This document shows positions 8,357-16,738 of a stretch of DNA of 64,000 nucleotides, in pieces; position 1 is the first letter of the stretch; every line of letters begins with the position of its first letter. The position numbers and the translations under genes are program-made. Below the pieces are notes generated by a model. It was not told the DNA's origin, searched no databases, and worked only from the letters and a program-made list of their open reading frames with translations. Source of the DNA: Chryseobacterium indologenes (GTDB lineage Bacteria > Bacteroidota > Bacteroidia > Flavobacteriales > Weeksellaceae); contig DJTE01000032.1 of assembly GCA_002439165.1 (NCBI GenBank), forward strand, positions 1 to 64,000. Reading direction: 5' to 3'.

Positions 8357-8497
8357 AAGAGCAGAAGATCAGTCGTTTTGAACCGGTTTGAGGAGGGACC
8401 TCCGTAAATTGAATTTATGTTTGGTATGGTATATGTAATATTATGATAAATCAGGATGAATTTAGCTGACTAAATTCTCTCTTAAAATATACATATC

Positions 8498-8761
8498 ATG
8501 AAAAAGTTATTCATTTCAACAGTATTGCTGTTAGGATTGTCGGTGAATGTTTATGCTCAGAAACATCCTCCGCTTCCTCCGCATCCTTCAAAAAGTGAGT
8601 TGGTTGATCGTAAGATGAGTGAACTGGATAAAAGATATAAAACCGAAAAGAAACTGATCCAGAAACATCCGCTTTTAACCAAAAAGATGAAAAGAGCACA
8701 GCTTCAGGCCCTGAATGAAAAATACCAAAGCCAGAAACAGCTGCTTAAAAAAATGAGATAA
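8498..8761 (+). CDS. small exported charged helical protein
   Basis: This 87-residue protein has a signal peptide (about residues 1-20, ending 'NVYAQ'), a short proline-histidine stretch 'KHPPLPPHPSK', then a Lys/Glu/Gln-rich helix to the end. The mature part of about 65 residues is strongly basic. No family was recognised. It stands alone between the fucosidase and a bidirectional terminator at 8806-8835. Confidence 0.65.
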   Translation: MKKLFISTVLLLGLSVNVYAQKHPPLPPHPSKSELVDRKMSELDKRYKTEKKLIQKHPLLTKKMKRAQLQALNEKYQSQKQLLKKMR

Positions 8762-8805
8762 TGTTGTTTTCTTTCATTAAACAGCTCAAACAATACAGGT
8801 AAATA

Positions 8806-8835
8806 AAAAGAGCAGGCGGAAAATCCTGCTCTTTT
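8806..8835. terminator. bidirectional terminator
   Basis: A perfect 11-bp stem, AAAAGAGCAGG (8806-8816) with CCTGCTCTTTT (8825-8835), has an 8-base loop and T-runs in both directions. It separates the converging genes 8498-8761 (+) and 8852-9742 (-). Confidence 0.85.
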
Positions 8836-8851
8836 GCTTTTATAAACTTTC

Positions 8852-9742
8852 TTAATACACCTTTCTGGCTAACAGAAGATTGAGAAGGAAAGTTCCCGTC
8901 CAGTTACTGTTATTGGATCCGTTGTTTCCGATAAAATCAATACGGGCTACCGATACCGTAAGCCGGGTTTTCCCGTCGGTTCCGTTATTCGCAAGACTCA
9001 CAAAAGAAGCCGTAAAAACATCCGGAAAGCTTGAGTTGTTTCCTGCCGTGAGAATAGGATACATATTGTTCACATTAAATGCAGGTCCCTGATATTCATA
9101 AACAATAGTCATTCTGCTTGCATTTGAATAACCTGCGGTATGACCATAAGGGGTAGAGGCTTTACTGATCACCCACCAGGCATTCGTCCCTGTTCCCGTA
9201 TCGTATGTGCTCACCGTATGATTGCTCCAGTCTGCCACAGGCGATGTTCCGTCTTTATGCGGAGGAATAGAGAGCTGAACCCCGAAAATCTCAACATTGC
9301 TGGGTTTGGGTAATACCGTAAATGACAGGTCCCAGGTTCCGGCAGTGGTATTGCTGTTGTTCACCACTTCTGCGTAAGCTCCGGTTGGAATGGTAAAAGA
9401 AGTAACCGGACTGTTGTCAATTCTTAATGTATTTCCGCTGGAAGCCTGAAGGGTAATGTTGAAGGCTGATATATTCTTGATCTTGTAAATTCTGCCCGTA
9501 AAACTGGTTGTTCCCGTTCCGATTACCGGAAGGGTAAAAGTAGCATTGGCCGCTCCGTTATAGGTAAGATAATGATCTGTTGCAATAATGCTGTACGCCG
9601 TTGATGTAATCTCTTTGTAATGGGCTCCTAACGATCCGTTAATCATCAGAGTACTGTTGGGAGTCTGTGTGTTGATACCAACTTGTGCGTTCAGTAAAAT
9701 GCCCCAAAGCAAAATGAGGGCTGTAATAATCTTTGTTTTCAT
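8852..9742 (-). CDS. exported hypothetical protein with 'VGINT' start
   Basis: This 296-residue protein has a signal peptide 'MKTKIITALILLWGILLNAQ'. The mature N terminus 'VGINTQTPNSTLMINGSLGA' is the common opening of flavobacterial exported beta-rich proteins. A beta-sandwich-like body follows, rich in Thr, Ser and Asn ('TFTLPVIGTGTTSFTGRIYKIKNIS'). The C-terminal half has 'VYEYQGPAFNVNNMYPILTAGNNSSF'. No T9SS sorting domain is visible. The function is unknown; surface or extracellular location is likely. Confidence 0.7.
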   Translation of the reverse strand: MKTKIITALILLWGILLNAQVGINTQTPNSTLMINGSLGAHYKEITSTAYSIIATDHYLTYNGAANATFTLPVIGTGTTSFTGRIYKIKNISAFNITLQASSGNTLRIDNSPVTSFTIPTGAYAEVVNNSNTTAGTWDLSFTVLPKPSNVEIFGVQLSIPPHKDGTSPVADWSNHTVSTYDTGTGTNAWWVISKASTPYGHTAGYSNASRMTIVYEYQGPAFNVNNMYPILTAGNNSSFPDVFTASFVSLANNGTDGKTRLTVSVARIDFIGNNGSNNSNWTGTFLLNLLLARKVY

Positions 9743-10008
9743 ATTTTTATATTTTAAACTAAAATATAAAAATTTTACTATAATATTTCTTTATTGATTA
9801 ATAAAATTCATTTTTTAACATTTATCTCTGTTGTGTGATATTTTAAAAAATAGAAAATAAACCATTTTAATTTATCGGTTTAAAACAGAAGTCTGATTTT
9901 TCTATTGCCCCGGTCGCCAAATCAGGAGTGGTGTTCAGTGAAATATGGAAGGGCAGACCATGAAACATCAAAATTTTTCCTTAAATTCGCATAAAAATTT
10001 TTAAAGTA

Positions 10009-11397
10009 ATGAATTACGATATTATTGTCATTGGAAGTGGTCCTGGTGGATATGTTACTGCAATCAGAGCAGCACAGTTGGGTTTCAAAACCGCAATTAT
10101 CGAAAAAGAAAACTTAGGGGGAATCTGTCTTAACTGGGGCTGTATTCCAACGAAAGCCTTATTGAAATCTGCTCAGGTTTTTCATTATATCAACCATGCT
10201 GAAGATTACGGACTGAACAAAGTGGAAGCCAGCTTTGAGTTTCCTAATGTGATCCAGAGAAGCCGTGGTGTAGCCAGCAAAATGAGCAAAGGGATTGAAT
10301 TCTTAATGAAAAAGAATAAGATCGATGTAATTCTTGGAACTGCTAAAGTTCAGAAAGGTAAAAAAGTTTCTGTTACAGATAAAGACGGTAAAGTAACTGA
10401 ATATTCGGCCAGCCATATCATCATTGCAACAGGAGCGCGTTCAAGAGAATTGCCTAACCTGCCTCAGGATGGTAAAAAAGTAATCGGATACAGACAGGCA
10501 TTATCTCTTCCGGAGCAGCCGAAATCTATGATCGTTGTAGGTTCCGGAGCTATCGGGGTAGAATTTGCCGATTTCTATAACACAATGGGAACGAAAGTAA
10601 CCATCGTAGAATTCATGCCGAATATCGTTCCTGTGGAGGATGAAGAGGTTTCCAAGCATCTGGAGAAATCTCTGAAAAAATCAGGAATCGAAATCATGAC
10701 CAATGCTTCTGTGGAAAGCGTTGATACAAGCGGGGAAGGCGTAAAAGCCAATGTGAAAACCGCTAACGGGAACATTACCCTTGAAGCTGATATTTTGTTA
10801 TCTGCCGTAGGTATTGCTGCCAACATCGAAAATATCGGTTTGGAGGAAGTAGGAATCCAGACAGACAAAGGAAGAGTGCTGGTAAACGAATGGTATGAAA
10901 CTTCAGTACCGGGTTACTACGCAATCGGAGATATTATTCCTACCCAGGCTTTAGCTCACGTTGCTTCCGCTGAGGGAATTACCTGTGTTGAGAAAATCAA
11001 GGGAATGCACGTTGAGAAAATCGACTATGGAAATATTCCGGGATGTACGTACTGCCACCCTGAAGTAGCATCCGTGGGTCTTACAGAAAAACAGGCTAAA
11101 GAAAAAGGATACGAGATAAAAGTGGGTAAATTCCCTCTTTCTGCCAGTGGTAAAGCTACTGCGAACGGAAATACGGACGGATTTATCAAAGTAATCTTCG
11201 ATGCTAAATATGGTGAGTGGCTGGGATGCCACATGATTGGTGAAGGCGTAACCGATATGGTAGCTGAAGCGGTAGTAGCAAGAAAACTTGAAACGACAGG
11301 TCATGAGATCATCAAATCGATCCACCCGCACCCAACCGTATCTGAAGCGATCATGGAAGCAGCAGCAGCAGCTTATGGTGAAGTGATCCACATCTAA
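10009..11397 (+). CDS. lpdA: dihydrolipoyl dehydrogenase (E3)
   Basis: This 462-residue flavoprotein re-oxidises dihydrolipoamide in the 2-oxoacid dehydrogenase and glycine cleavage complexes, using FAD and NAD+. The FAD site is 'GSGPGG' at 9-14. The redox pair is Cys40 and Cys45 in 'GGICLNWGCIPTKA', the NAD site is 'VVGSGAIGVEFADFY', and the second FAD motif is 'GYYAIGDI'. The C-terminal 'HPHPTVSEAIMEAA' carries the catalytic His-Glu. Length is normal. It is monocistronic, with its own terminator at 11423-11451. Confidence 0.95.
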   Translation: MNYDIIVIGSGPGGYVTAIRAAQLGFKTAIIEKENLGGICLNWGCIPTKALLKSAQVFHYINHAEDYGLNKVEASFEFPNVIQRSRGVASKMSKGIEFLMKKNKIDVILGTAKVQKGKKVSVTDKDGKVTEYSASHIIIATGARSRELPNLPQDGKKVIGYRQALSLPEQPKSMIVVGSGAIGVEFADFYNTMGTKVTIVEFMPNIVPVEDEEVSKHLEKSLKKSGIEIMTNASVESVDTSGEGVKANVKTANGNITLEADILLSAVGIAANIENIGLEEVGIQTDKGRVLVNEWYETSVPGYYAIGDIIPTQALAHVASAEGITCVEKIKGMHVEKIDYGNIPGCTYCHPEVASVGLTEKQAKEKGYEIKVGKFPLSASGKATANGNTDGFIKVIFDAKYGEWLGCHMIGEGVTDMVAEAVVARKLETTGHEIIKSIHPHPTVSEAIMEAAAAAYGEVIHI

Positions 11398-11422
11398 TCT
11401 GAAAAGAACCTTACAGATATAT

Positions 11423-11451
11423 AAAAGCCCGGAAATTTCCGGGCTTTTTTT
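11423..11451 (+). terminator. rho-independent terminator of lpdA
   Basis: A palindromic stem AAAAGCCCGGAAA/TTTCCGGGCTTTT is followed by a T-run, 26 bases after the lpdA stop codon. Confidence 0.9.
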
Positions 11452-11870
11452 GTATTCCCGTTGATAAGTTTTCTTTGAGAAAATATTCATAAACATCCGT
11501 GAGATCCGGAGGATCTGTGGTGAACTTTTTAACCACAACTGCCACGAAAAAATTTGAACACTAAAGTAACCTTAAGTTGAATGCACGAGGCACAGAAGTC
11601 CGCTAAAGCTCTTAAAAATCTACGATTTTTACCTGTGGAGTGGTTAGAGAAAACCTAACGGGTTTTTGAAATCCGTTAGGTTTAGAAACAAAAAATCAGT
11701 GTTACCTGCAAAATCGGCACAAGAAAAATATCCCAGGCATCTGTGGAATCTGTGGGAAGTCCTTTAACCCTTAAAATCTTAATTTCATTATTCAATAAAG
11801 GTGAAATTTAGTCCACCTAAACAAAAAAACATTCAATATGGCTTTAGCCAAATCTAACAACTTGTATATC
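11452..11870. other. intergenic region with degenerate repeats and a hairpin
   Basis: No gene is seen. Degenerate words (GGATCTGTGG, GGCACAGAAG, ATCTGTGGAATCTGTGG) resemble those at 1-340. A clean hairpin lies at 11651-11683: AAACCTAACGG pairs with CCGTTAGGTTT around an 11-base loop. Hairpins of this wording are frequent between flavobacterial genes, from memory. Confidence 0.4.
11651..11683. repeat. palindromic hairpin element
   Basis: An 11-bp perfect stem AAACCTAACGG/CCGTTAGGTTT with an 11-base loop stands 250 bases after lpdA, beyond its terminator, and is not next to any gene end. It may be a dispersed intergenic palindrome. Confidence 0.5.
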
Positions 11871-12125
11871 TTATTCCGGTACATTCCGGAATTTCCATTG
11901 CATATAAGCCTTCCTCATACAGTGTCCGCATGGCCGGAATCCGTGCTGTAACGCTTCCTGTTCAGAGCCCAAAAAGATTCTGTTCTCTTTGTTCATCCGT
12001 TTGCCCGAACGACAGCTCAGGAGCCCGTAAATTTTCAGTTTCTTATTACCTCCAAAGCGGATTTCTCCTTTCCTGATAAGACTTCTTAACGTGTGGTCCG
12101 GAATATCGGAATGATTCAGTATCAT
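11871..12125 (-). CDS. Ada-type metal-binding domain protein
   Basis: This 84-residue protein resembles the zinc-binding N-terminal domain of the Ada DNA-repair protein. 'LLSCRSGKRMNKENRIFLGS' is followed by 'EEALQHGFRPCGHCMRKAY'-like text ('EQEALQHGFRPCGHCMRKAY'), giving three visible cysteines (in LSCRS, RPC and HCM) where Ada has four. There is no methyltransferase domain and no AraC domain. Its job is unknown; single-domain versions occur widely in flavobacteria. Confidence 0.65.
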   Translation of the reverse strand: MILNHSDIPDHTLRSLIRKGEIRFGGNKKLKIYGLLSCRSGKRMNKENRIFLGSEQEALQHGFRPCGHCMRKAYMQWKFRNVPE

Positions 12126-12292
12126 TATGTAAGATTTTAATGGCTTATTGAAAACCTAATTTCTTACGTTTTGCCAAATCCTGCAATCCGGAATAAGCGA
12201 TTCTGCATCATGCTCTGTTAAAATAATAATAAAATCGGCATATTTAGAAAAATTAATCCCATTTTATCACCGTGTTTTCTTAAATTTATTCT

Positions 12293-13093
12293 ATGAATTC
12301 TGAGAGAGTAGGACTGGTTTTATCGGGAGGCGGTACCAAAGGAATTGCCCATGCCGGAGTATTGAAATTTCTGCATGAAAAAAACATCGGTATAGACGTT
12401 TTGTCTTGCTGCAGTGCAGGTTCTATTGTGGGTTGCCTTCATGCGGTGGGAAAAACTCCGGAAGAAATTCTGGAATTCTTTAATTCCGTATACTTTTTCA
12501 ACTGGAAACATTTTGCCTTCAATCAGCCGGGACTGGTTTCCTCCGTTATTTTCAGAAATTATCTTAAACCCATTTTTCATGATATGAAACTGGGAGATCT
12601 GGATATCAGGGTCAAAATTGTAGCTACGGAGCTGGTTTCCGGAACCCAGAAGATTTTTGATGAAGACTTTGAAGTGGTAGACGCTATTATTGCATCCTGT
12701 TCCATCCCGGGAATTACCACCCCTTATATTATTAATGACGAAATGTACTGTGACGGTGGAGTGCTCAATAATTTCCCTGCCGATATTATCCGTGATGAAT
12801 GCGACAGGCTGATTGGTGTTTTTGTGTCTCCCCCCAACGATATTGACATCAAGGATCTGAAATCCATCAAAGCGATTGTTTCCCGCTCCTATGACCTTCT
12901 TTCCTACAGGATAGAGAGAATAAAATTCGATTACTGCGACTGGTTCATTTCCTCGCAGGAACTGTCTACCTACGGAACTTTTGAGCGGAAAAAAGACCGC
13001 CTGGACCAGATCTTCAACATCGGGTACAGAGCAGCCGAAGAAAGCTTTGAAACCAGCCGTTTTCATACGGAACTCAGAAAATCCGGAACCTGA
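12293..13093 (+). CDS. patatin-like phospholipase family protein
   Basis: This 266-residue protein is a cytoplasmic patatin-fold hydrolase (RssA/YlbK-like). The oxyanion loop 'LVLSGGGTKGIAHAGVL' is at about residues 8-24. The nucleophile motif is 'CCSAGSIVG', so the Gly of the classic GxSxG is Cys here (CSAG). The catalytic Asp is in 'YCDGGVLNNFPAD'. Substrate is probably an acyl ester in the membrane or a storage lipid. It stands alone. The next genes run the other way. Confidence 0.85.
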   Translation: MNSERVGLVLSGGGTKGIAHAGVLKFLHEKNIGIDVLSCCSAGSIVGCLHAVGKTPEEILEFFNSVYFFNWKHFAFNQPGLVSSVIFRNYLKPIFHDMKLGDLDIRVKIVATELVSGTQKIFDEDFEVVDAIIASCSIPGITTPYIINDEMYCDGGVLNNFPADIIRDECDRLIGVFVSPPNDIDIKDLKSIKAIVSRSYDLLSYRIERIKFDYCDWFISSQELSTYGTFERKKDRLDQIFNIGYRAAEESFETSRFHTELRKSGT

Positions 13094-13120
13094 TATAATT
13101 CTAACACAGCTGGATCCTTT

Positions 13121-13405
13121 TTACACGATATTCCCCCACATCAGGAGAATACAGATCAATGTAAAAATAATGGTGATCCAGGCAATAAAGGCTGGAATAT
13201 GCCAAAAGTTCCGCGGGGAAGAGTTTTTATAAAACCGGGAATAAAATATGATCAGGACGACTGTATTGGCAGCCCCAAGAATGATGAGTTCAATAAATGC
13301 AGCCGGGATCTGGCTGCTTCCATTCTGATAGGTATAGTAAAGATGCCCCGTGCTTATGAGCTGCAGTAATACGATGAGGGACGGAAATATCAGTGATTTA
13401 TTCAT
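13121..13405 (-). CDS. small integral membrane protein
   Basis: A membrane protein of about 94 residues with three hydrophobic segments and a short loop 'YYTYQNGSSQI'. I chose the ATG at 13405 over the one at 13429, because 13429 lies inside the terminator hairpin of the upstream gene (13414-13441). No family was recognised. Confidence 0.55.
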   Translation of the reverse strand: MNKSLIFPSLIVLLQLISTGHLYYTYQNGSSQIPAAFIELIILGAANTVVLIIFYSRFYKNSSPRNFWHIPAFIAWITIIFTLICILLMWGNIV

Positions 13406-13413
13406 TACAGATA

Positions 13414-13441
13414 TAAAAAAATCCCGCATAACAACGGGATT
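13414..13441 (-). terminator. terminator of the gene at 13448-13891
   Basis: Read on the minus strand, AATCCCG pairs with CGGGATT and a run of seven T follows. It sits 7 bases past the upstream gene's stop and overlaps the longer possible start of the next gene. Confidence 0.75.
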
Positions 13442-13447
13442 CCTTTT

Positions 13448-13891
13448 TTATTTTTTTACTACGGTTCCATATTCATTAACGATCTCCTGGTCATTATTAT
13501 CAGTAACCGTTAAGGTATAGGGTGGTTTTTTTGCAGAATCCGTAAGGTAATTTCTCCAGACCTGATACGTATAGCCGTTGTTGTTGAAAACGATGGAATA
13601 ATTACCTCCGCTGCCGTCAGGAACCAGTTCACCGTCACTGATGATCATATGCGGTTTGGTGGTAATGCTGGAATTCGCTCCCCAGGACTGATACAGGTAT
13701 TTGCCATTGGGCTGCTTATCAATTCTGATCTTAAACTTTTTGGTTTTGATGATTACGGTTTTGGGAACCTGCTGGAAAAAGCTGTTAGAAGCTGTATGGT
13801 TGAGCGCTGATGCTCCGTCCGTAAGATTTTTAGCGTTCATAAAGGAAAACTGAGCAACGCAGAAGATTCCTAGTACAATTTTTCTGGTCAT
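13448..13891 (-). CDS. exported hypothetical protein
   Basis: This 147-residue protein has a signal peptide (about 1-20, 'IVLGIFCVAQFSFMNAK') and a small beta-rich mature domain with repeated Tyr/Trp strands: 'PNGKYLYQSWGANSS', 'YSIVFNNNGYTYQVWRNYL' and 'PYTLTVTDNNDQEIVNEYG'. It has no sorting domain and no cysteine pair. The function is unknown. Confidence 0.6.
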   Translation of the reverse strand: MTRKIVLGIFCVAQFSFMNAKNLTDGASALNHTASNSFFQQVPKTVIIKTKKFKIRIDKQPNGKYLYQSWGANSSITTKPHMIISDGELVPDGSGGNYSIVFNNNGYTYQVWRNYLTDSAKKPPYTLTVTDNNDQEIVNEYGTVVKK

Positions 13892-13941
13892 TTTGTATTG
13901 GTTATTGTTGAGGTTAATTGCCCATCAAAAATAAAGCCATT

Positions 13942-14982
13942 TTATATTAAAATTGTTGCTGTGATCCAGCTTTCCAGTTCGTGATGATGTTTAATAGTTT
14001 TGGAGAACCATACATAGCTTCTGTATCTTTCCACATACTGCCGGGAAAAAGTCAGAAGGTTTTTGGTGTTATTGAAAAAACTTATATGGATATTGGTTCT
14101 GAGTGCTTCAAGACGCTTATTCAGCCATGCTTTATCTTCCTGAACTCCGGACTGGTGATGTCTGATCAGAACACTGATAATTCCCGGATCGATTCTTCCG
14201 GATGATCTCAGAATCCTGTCTAATTCGGCAGTCAGCATTTCATCATCTGTCAGTTTAATTTCAATAATATTCTCATCGTCATTCTGAAACAGATGTTCAA
14301 ATTCTTCATCGTTAAGCAGGGGACGTGCGGCGTGCAATACCTCCCGGGCAGTTTCACATCCGCTGTTTTGTTTATAAATAACGATGGCAGGAACATCCAT
14401 TTTCAGGCGGAGGTAGGCTTTTATTTTATGATGACCGTCCAGAATAAACGAAGAACTCATTCCGGGATCTGCATGATAAAGTTTACAGAATGCCACTGCT
14501 TTGGGACGCGCACCTTCCCGGATAAGGTCCATATAATACTTTACTCTTGTTTCATCAATACTACTGTCTGTAAGGGTAAGAATATGGCCGAAATCCTTAA
14601 AAGGATAGAACCAGCCTGAAAAAAAATCAGTATCAGAAGGAAACTCATCAGCAGGTAAATCCCTGTAAGTATGAAAATCCGTATTGTCAAATGGCATATT
14701 TTCAGGATATACCTGATAAATTCCATTTTCAAAAAGCTGAAGAAAGTCCTGAATGCCGGTCATGATTTCTTCTTCTGTACCGTCAATGAGAGCCCGGTTA
14801 AGCTGACCGGCCATGTGGATCTGTTCTTCTTTTGAAAGTTCAGATACGGCATAATATTCACCTATGCTGCCTCTGCAGTCCGGCCAGTTGATGGCAACAG
14901 GACGCTGTATACTCAGGCAGCTTGCAAACCCATCAGATATAAGCCTGATAATTCCCTGTCCGTTGGTCACAGAAAATTCCAT
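13942..14982 (-). CDS. hypothetical protein with DGHHK motif
   Basis: This 346-residue soluble protein was not recognised as a family. The most notable text is 'SSSFILDGHHKIKAYLRLKMDVPAI' (about residues 185-210, quoted in part), where 'LDGHHKIKAYL' recalls the DGHHR box of ParB/sulfiredoxin-like domains. It starts 5 bases after the ABC ATPase stop, so the two form an operon. The rest is acidic and helical. A nucleotide-binding or nuclease-like activity is possible but weakly supported. Confidence 0.55.
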   Translation of the reverse strand: MEFSVTNGQGIIRLISDGFASCLSIQRPVAINWPDCRGSIGEYYAVSELSKEEQIHMAGQLNRALIDGTEEEIMTGIQDFLQLFENGIYQVYPENMPFDNTDFHTYRDLPADEFPSDTDFFSGWFYPFKDFGHILTLTDSSIDETRVKYYMDLIREGARPKAVAFCKLYHADPGMSSSFILDGHHKIKAYLRLKMDVPAIVIYKQNSGCETAREVLHAARPLLNDEEFEHLFQNDDENIIEIKLTDDEMLTAELDRILRSSGRIDPGIISVLIRHHQSGVQEDKAWLNKRLEALRTNIHISFFNNTKNLLTFSRQYVERYRSYVWFSKTIKHHHELESWITATILI

Positions 14983-14987
14983 GATAA

Positions 14988-15689
14988 TTATGAAACGGCA
15001 GTATAGCTGGCAAAAGCTTCTTCCAGGCTGTTGAATCTGCCTTTGAATTCATCAATAGGACAGTCCTGGAGAATGTTACCTTTATGAATCAGGATAACCC
15101 GTGAGCACAGCGCTTCCACTTCCTGCATGATGTGGGTAGACAGAAGAACGGTTTTCTGCTGTCCGATTTCCTTTACAACATTCCGGATCTCAATAATCTG
15201 GTTGGGATCAAGACCGTTGGTCGGTTCATCCAGGATCAGCAGATCCGGCTGGTGAATGATAGCCTGAGCCAGTCCCACCCTCTGTTTATATCCTTTGGAA
15301 AGCTGTCCTATCTTTTTCGATTTTTCCGGGGTAATGCCTACCAGTTCGATGACTTCATCTACCCTGGAAGCAGGGATTTTATGAATATTGGCAACAAACT
15401 GAAGATATTCTTTAATGTACATCTCCAGGTATAGCGGATTGTTTTCGGGAAGAAATCCTATTTTTCTTTTACAGGCAATTTCATTTTCCGTAATATTCAT
15501 CCCGTTAAAGATAATTTCGCCCTGATCAATTTTCAGAGCACCTACGATAGATTTCATCAGGGTGGATTTTCCTGCGCCATTGGGGCCGAGAAGTCCGATG
15601 ATTTCATTTTTATCAATAGAAATGTTGATCTGGTCAAGTGCGGTCTGTTCACCAAATTTTTTGGTTAAATTGATTATCTGAAGCGGCAT
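14988..15689 (-). CDS. ABC transporter ATP-binding protein
   Basis: This 233-residue ATPase has Walker A 'GPNGAGKST', a Q-loop region at 'IGFLPENNPLY', the signature 'LSKGYKQRVGLAQA', Walker B 'LLILDEPTNGLD' and the switch His in 'STHIMQEVE'. It belongs to the ABC-2 type exporter ATPases and resembles GldA of gliding bacteria, but is shorter than full-length GldA (about 300 residues from memory), so I give no symbol. No permease gene is adjacent. The only operon partner is the DGHHK protein downstream. Confidence 0.85.
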   Translation of the reverse strand: MPLQIINLTKKFGEQTALDQINISIDKNEIIGLLGPNGAGKSTLMKSIVGALKIDQGEIIFNGMNITENEIACKRKIGFLPENNPLYLEMYIKEYLQFVANIHKIPASRVDEVIELVGITPEKSKKIGQLSKGYKQRVGLAQAIIHQPDLLILDEPTNGLDPNQIIEIRNVVKEIGQQKTVLLSTHIMQEVEALCSRVILIHKGNILQDCPIDEFKGRFNSLEEAFASYTAVS

Positions 15690-15726
15690 AATAGGTATTG
15701 TCTTTCTGCAAAAATAAAAATAAAAA

Positions 15727-15748
15727 AACTCATTCGGATGAATGAGTT
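15727..15748 (-). terminator. terminator of the gene at 15771-16343
   Basis: A 9-bp stem AACTCATTC/GAATGAGTT with a 4-base loop lies 23 bases past the minus-strand stop at 15771. On the minus strand a run of T follows. Confidence 0.75.
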
Positions 15749-15770
15749 CAGTAATATTGAAAAAATACGT

Positions 15771-16343
15771 TTATTTTTTTGATTTCTTGTTTTTACTGCT
15801 GCTGTTGGAAGCCGGTGAAGCAGTAGAAGCCTGATTAGCGGCAGGCTTTGTGGTATTCACCTGATGGGCCGGAGCTGCGGGTTTGTCATACATCGTATAT
15901 TTTCCGTTTGTTCTTCCGAAAACCTTTTCCATCTGTTTTTTAGTTAAAAACTGTGATTTTCCGACATACTTACGGTTTTTGTTGATGTACTGGATAAACT
16001 GCATGGTAGGCTGGCCGTAGTTTTTCTCATAGTGAAGTTCAATGATATCATTAGGAAGCTCCAAAACCACATTTTCTTCCGGAACTGTTGTGAAGCCCTC
16101 CATAATAAGGGTATAAAGATCGGAAACATCGCCGTTCAGATTCTGAAAAGAAAAAGATCTGATGGTGTTCAGGTTACTGGTATTCAGATCCTGATAGTTG
16201 ATGGTGAATTTATCTTCTTTTTTATATAAACCTACGGAATTATCTTTGCCAATTTCCACCAAGCTCTCATTTTTCAGCACTTTGATCTGTGAGAAAACTG
16301 AAATGCCGAACATACATGTAATGAGTAGAAATATTTTTCTCAT
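15771..16343 (-). CDS. exported hypothetical protein with Ala/Ser-rich tail
   Basis: A protein of about 190 residues. The ATG at 16343 gives the signal peptide 'MRKIFLLITCMFGISVFSQ', so I prefer it to the ATG at 16409, which would put 22 extra residues before. The mature domain (about 20-150) contains 'SLVEIGKDNSVGLYKKEDKF' and 'LPNDIIELHYEKNYG'. The C terminus (about 155-190) is a low-complexity tail rich in Ala, Pro, Ser and Asn, ending in a lysine cluster 'KNKKSKK'. The function is unknown. Confidence 0.65.
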   Translation of the reverse strand: MRKIFLLITCMFGISVFSQIKVLKNESLVEIGKDNSVGLYKKEDKFTINYQDLNTSNLNTIRSFSFQNLNGDVSDLYTLIMEGFTTVPEENVVLELPNDIIELHYEKNYGQPTMQFIQYINKNRKYVGKSQFLTKKQMEKVFGRTNGKYTMYDKPAAPAHQVNTTKPAANQASTASPASNSSSKNKKSKK

Positions 16344-16738
16344 GTGGATGAATTTTAATGTTTTATAGATTGGTGTACTAAAATTACTAATAAAAATGCT
16401 GATAAGCAACTTTATTCCTTAAGGCAAAAATAATACTTTTTTTTAATATCCATAGGAGCCTGCGTATAGATGCTATGCATGTCTTCATATGGGTACTTCG
16501 TTGGAAATCATATTTTTATGATTGTAAAACGTGATTTTCTTATCTGCTCAGTTTAGCCGTATAATAAGGTTTGTATAGTGTAAGTTGTTCATATACAGCA
16601 GGTAATGCGTATGCGGCAATTTAGAATAAAATCTATAAAAAATAATATATTCTTAATGTATGATCAGGAATATATTATTTTTTTATTTGCTTTATCACTC
16701 AGGATGCCAGGCTTTATCTAACGGATCAAATATCCGTT
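16344..16738. other. A+T-rich intergenic region
   Basis: No gene is supported. It holds a strong terminator hairpin at 16637-16683, downstream of the minus-strand gene 16739-18838, and otherwise A+T-rich sequence. Confidence 0.5.
16637..16683 (-). terminator. terminator of the gene at 16739-18838
   Basis: A perfect 16-bp A+T-rich stem AAAAAATAATATATTC (16637-16652) pairs with GAATATATTATTTTTT (16668-16683). The run of T on the minus strand fits termination after the 699-residue gene. Confidence 0.7.

Noticed and set aside
10951..11538. 195-codon minus-strand frame opposite the 3' end of lpdA
   Set aside because: Cys/Phe-rich nonsense opposite a conserved gene that also crosses the terminator; a shadow frame.
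12320..13066. 248-codon open frame on the minus strand opposite the patatin gene
   Set aside because: Lies fully opposite a clear patatin-family gene and has no family features; a shadow frame.
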